From the NCBI GenBank assembly GCA_016278415.1, contig JADQBV010000192.1:1-6221 (forward strand): a DNA stretch of 6,221 bases, written 5' to 3'. Below the pieces are notes generated by a model. The model did no database searches. It saw only the letters and a program-made list of their open reading frames with translations, and was not told where the DNA came from. The translations under genes were made by a program, and so were the position numbers. Within the stretch, counting starts at the first letter, position 1, and each line of letters begins with the position of its first letter. Source of the DNA: Halanaerobiales bacterium. Its GTDB lineage: Bacteria; Bacillota_F; Halanaerobiia; Halanaerobiales; DTU029. Shown one piece after another: positions 5,943-6,221 of this stretch.

Positions 5943-5972
5943 ATTATATAGCTTTTTAAGTAATAATCTTAA
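5943..5972 (-). promoter_or_regulatory. Candidate promoter of the PPC/DUF296 gene
   Basis: On the minus strand TTAAGA (5967-5972) and TATAAT (5943-5948) are 18 bases apart, and the -10 box is 24 bases before the ATG. If real, the gene starts transcription downstream of the structured element at 5988-6213, so that element need not be part of its leader. Confidence 0.45.
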
Positions 5973-5987
5973 AATTAGCAGATCATT

Positions 5988-6054
5988 TTACCGCATAAAG
6001 CCTGGTTAGCCATGACGGTCTCGATGACCTAATTTCTAAATTATCCATGCGTAA
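5988..6054. repeat. Folded domain beside the large inverted repeat
   Basis: TTACCGCAT (5988-5996) pairs with ATGCGTAA (6047-6054) with one bulged C, closing a 50-base interior. Inside, GGTC (6017-6020) pairs with GACC (6026-6029) and TTA (6006-6008) with TAA (6030-6032). TACCGCAT (5989-5996) is also a perfect 8-bp match to ATGCGGTA at 6194-6201, and TCCATGCG occurs at both 6044-6051 and 6191-6198. This links the domain to the inverted repeat on its right. Confidence 0.45.
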
Positions 6055-6063
6055 TAAAAAAGA

Positions 6064-6213
6064 GAATTTAGCTGCACTTCATGCACGGAAAAAAGCTAAT
6101 TCCCAGTTCCTCTTCTAGGCTATAAATAACAAAATAAACTCACTTCGCTTCGCTACATTCAGACAAAATTTTGTTAACCATTTATAGCCTTCCATGCGGT
6201 ACTGGAGCTTTTT
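6064..6213. ncRNA. Candidate structured RNA or attenuator: nested inverted repeat (strand uncertain)
   Basis: Three stems nest. AAAAAGCT (6090-6097) pairs with AGCTTTTT (6206-6213), and CCAGT (6103-6107) with ACTGG (6201-6205). AGGCTATAAAT plus AACAAAAT (6117-6135) pairs with ATTTTGTT plus ATTTATAGCCT (6168-6175 and 6180-6190), interrupted by a four-base AACC bulge. The 32-base apical loop contains the repeat CTTCGCTTCGC. A competing stem, GAATTTAGCT (6064-6073) with AGCTAATTC (6094-6102), reuses the outer arm and on the minus strand is followed by a T-run. No coding frame of note overlaps. I tried tRNA, RNase P, SRP, tmRNA, T-box and common riboswitch cores without a match. A small transposable element is an alternative. 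Confidence 0.45.
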
Positions 6214-6221
6214 GACGCAAG

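Noticed and set aside
5980..6050. Short minus-strand frame starting ATGGATAATTTAGAA in the structured region
   Set aside because: It runs fewer than 25 codons, has no SD and consists of the paired segments of the folded element, so a leader peptide is unsupported.
6199..6221. Resemblance of the final GACGCAAG to the GGACGCAAAGCC part of GEMM (cyclic-di-GMP) riboswitches
   Set aside because: The essential upstream GCACAGGGCAAACC segment is absent, and the window ends before the rest could be seen.
1..6221. CRISPR array, tRNA or rRNA genes
   Set aside because: No regularly spaced direct repeats, no tRNA TTCGA arm with cloverleaf pairing and no rRNA-like conserved tracts were found on either strand.

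Overview
The window reads as chromosomal DNA from a low-GC Gram-positive type anaerobe (Bacillota or a relative such as Halanaerobiales). The AT-rich composition, strong AGGAGG-type ribosome binding sites, frequent ATA and TTA codons and hairpin-plus-T-run terminators all fit. The gene set fits too: an Lrp-type regulator, free methionine-R-sulfoxide reductase, a ComFB-like protein, a YcdX-type PHP phosphatase, PhoU, a short alpha-glucan phosphorylase and a PPC/DUF296 protein. The lineage is an inference; no rRNA or other taxonomic marker is present.

Layout, left to right. Positions 1-40 resemble the repeat-bearing terminal region of an IS21-type insertion sequence whose body would lie to the left. 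Six genes on the minus strand follow: Lrp/AsnC regulator (125-574), GAF-fold fRMsr (787-1254), PHP hydrolase (1878-2603), phoU (2811 to 3467 or 3479), alpha-glucan phosphorylase (3661-5331) and PPC/DUF296 protein (5499-5918). One gene faces the other way: a 96-codon ComFB-family frame at 1455-1745 (+). It has a strong SD and a terminator but contains no ATG, GTG or TTG codon at all; its only well-placed start is ATA.

The genes do not form an obvious operon. They are separated by AT-rich gaps of about 130 to 210 bases that hold promoters, palindromes and hairpins, so most are probably transcribed singly. They look like scattered housekeeping and stress functions: repair of oxidised methionine, phosphate signalling, glycogen breakdown and a possible cyclic-dinucleotide receptor.

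The right end (5919-6221) has no gene. It holds the densest secondary structure in the window: a nested inverted repeat at 6090-6213, with a 19-bp bulged stem closed by two further stems, next to a second folded domain at 5988-6054. Shared segments could form alternative pairings. I do not recognise it as a known RNA family. It is either an undescribed structured RNA or attenuator, or a small mobile element.
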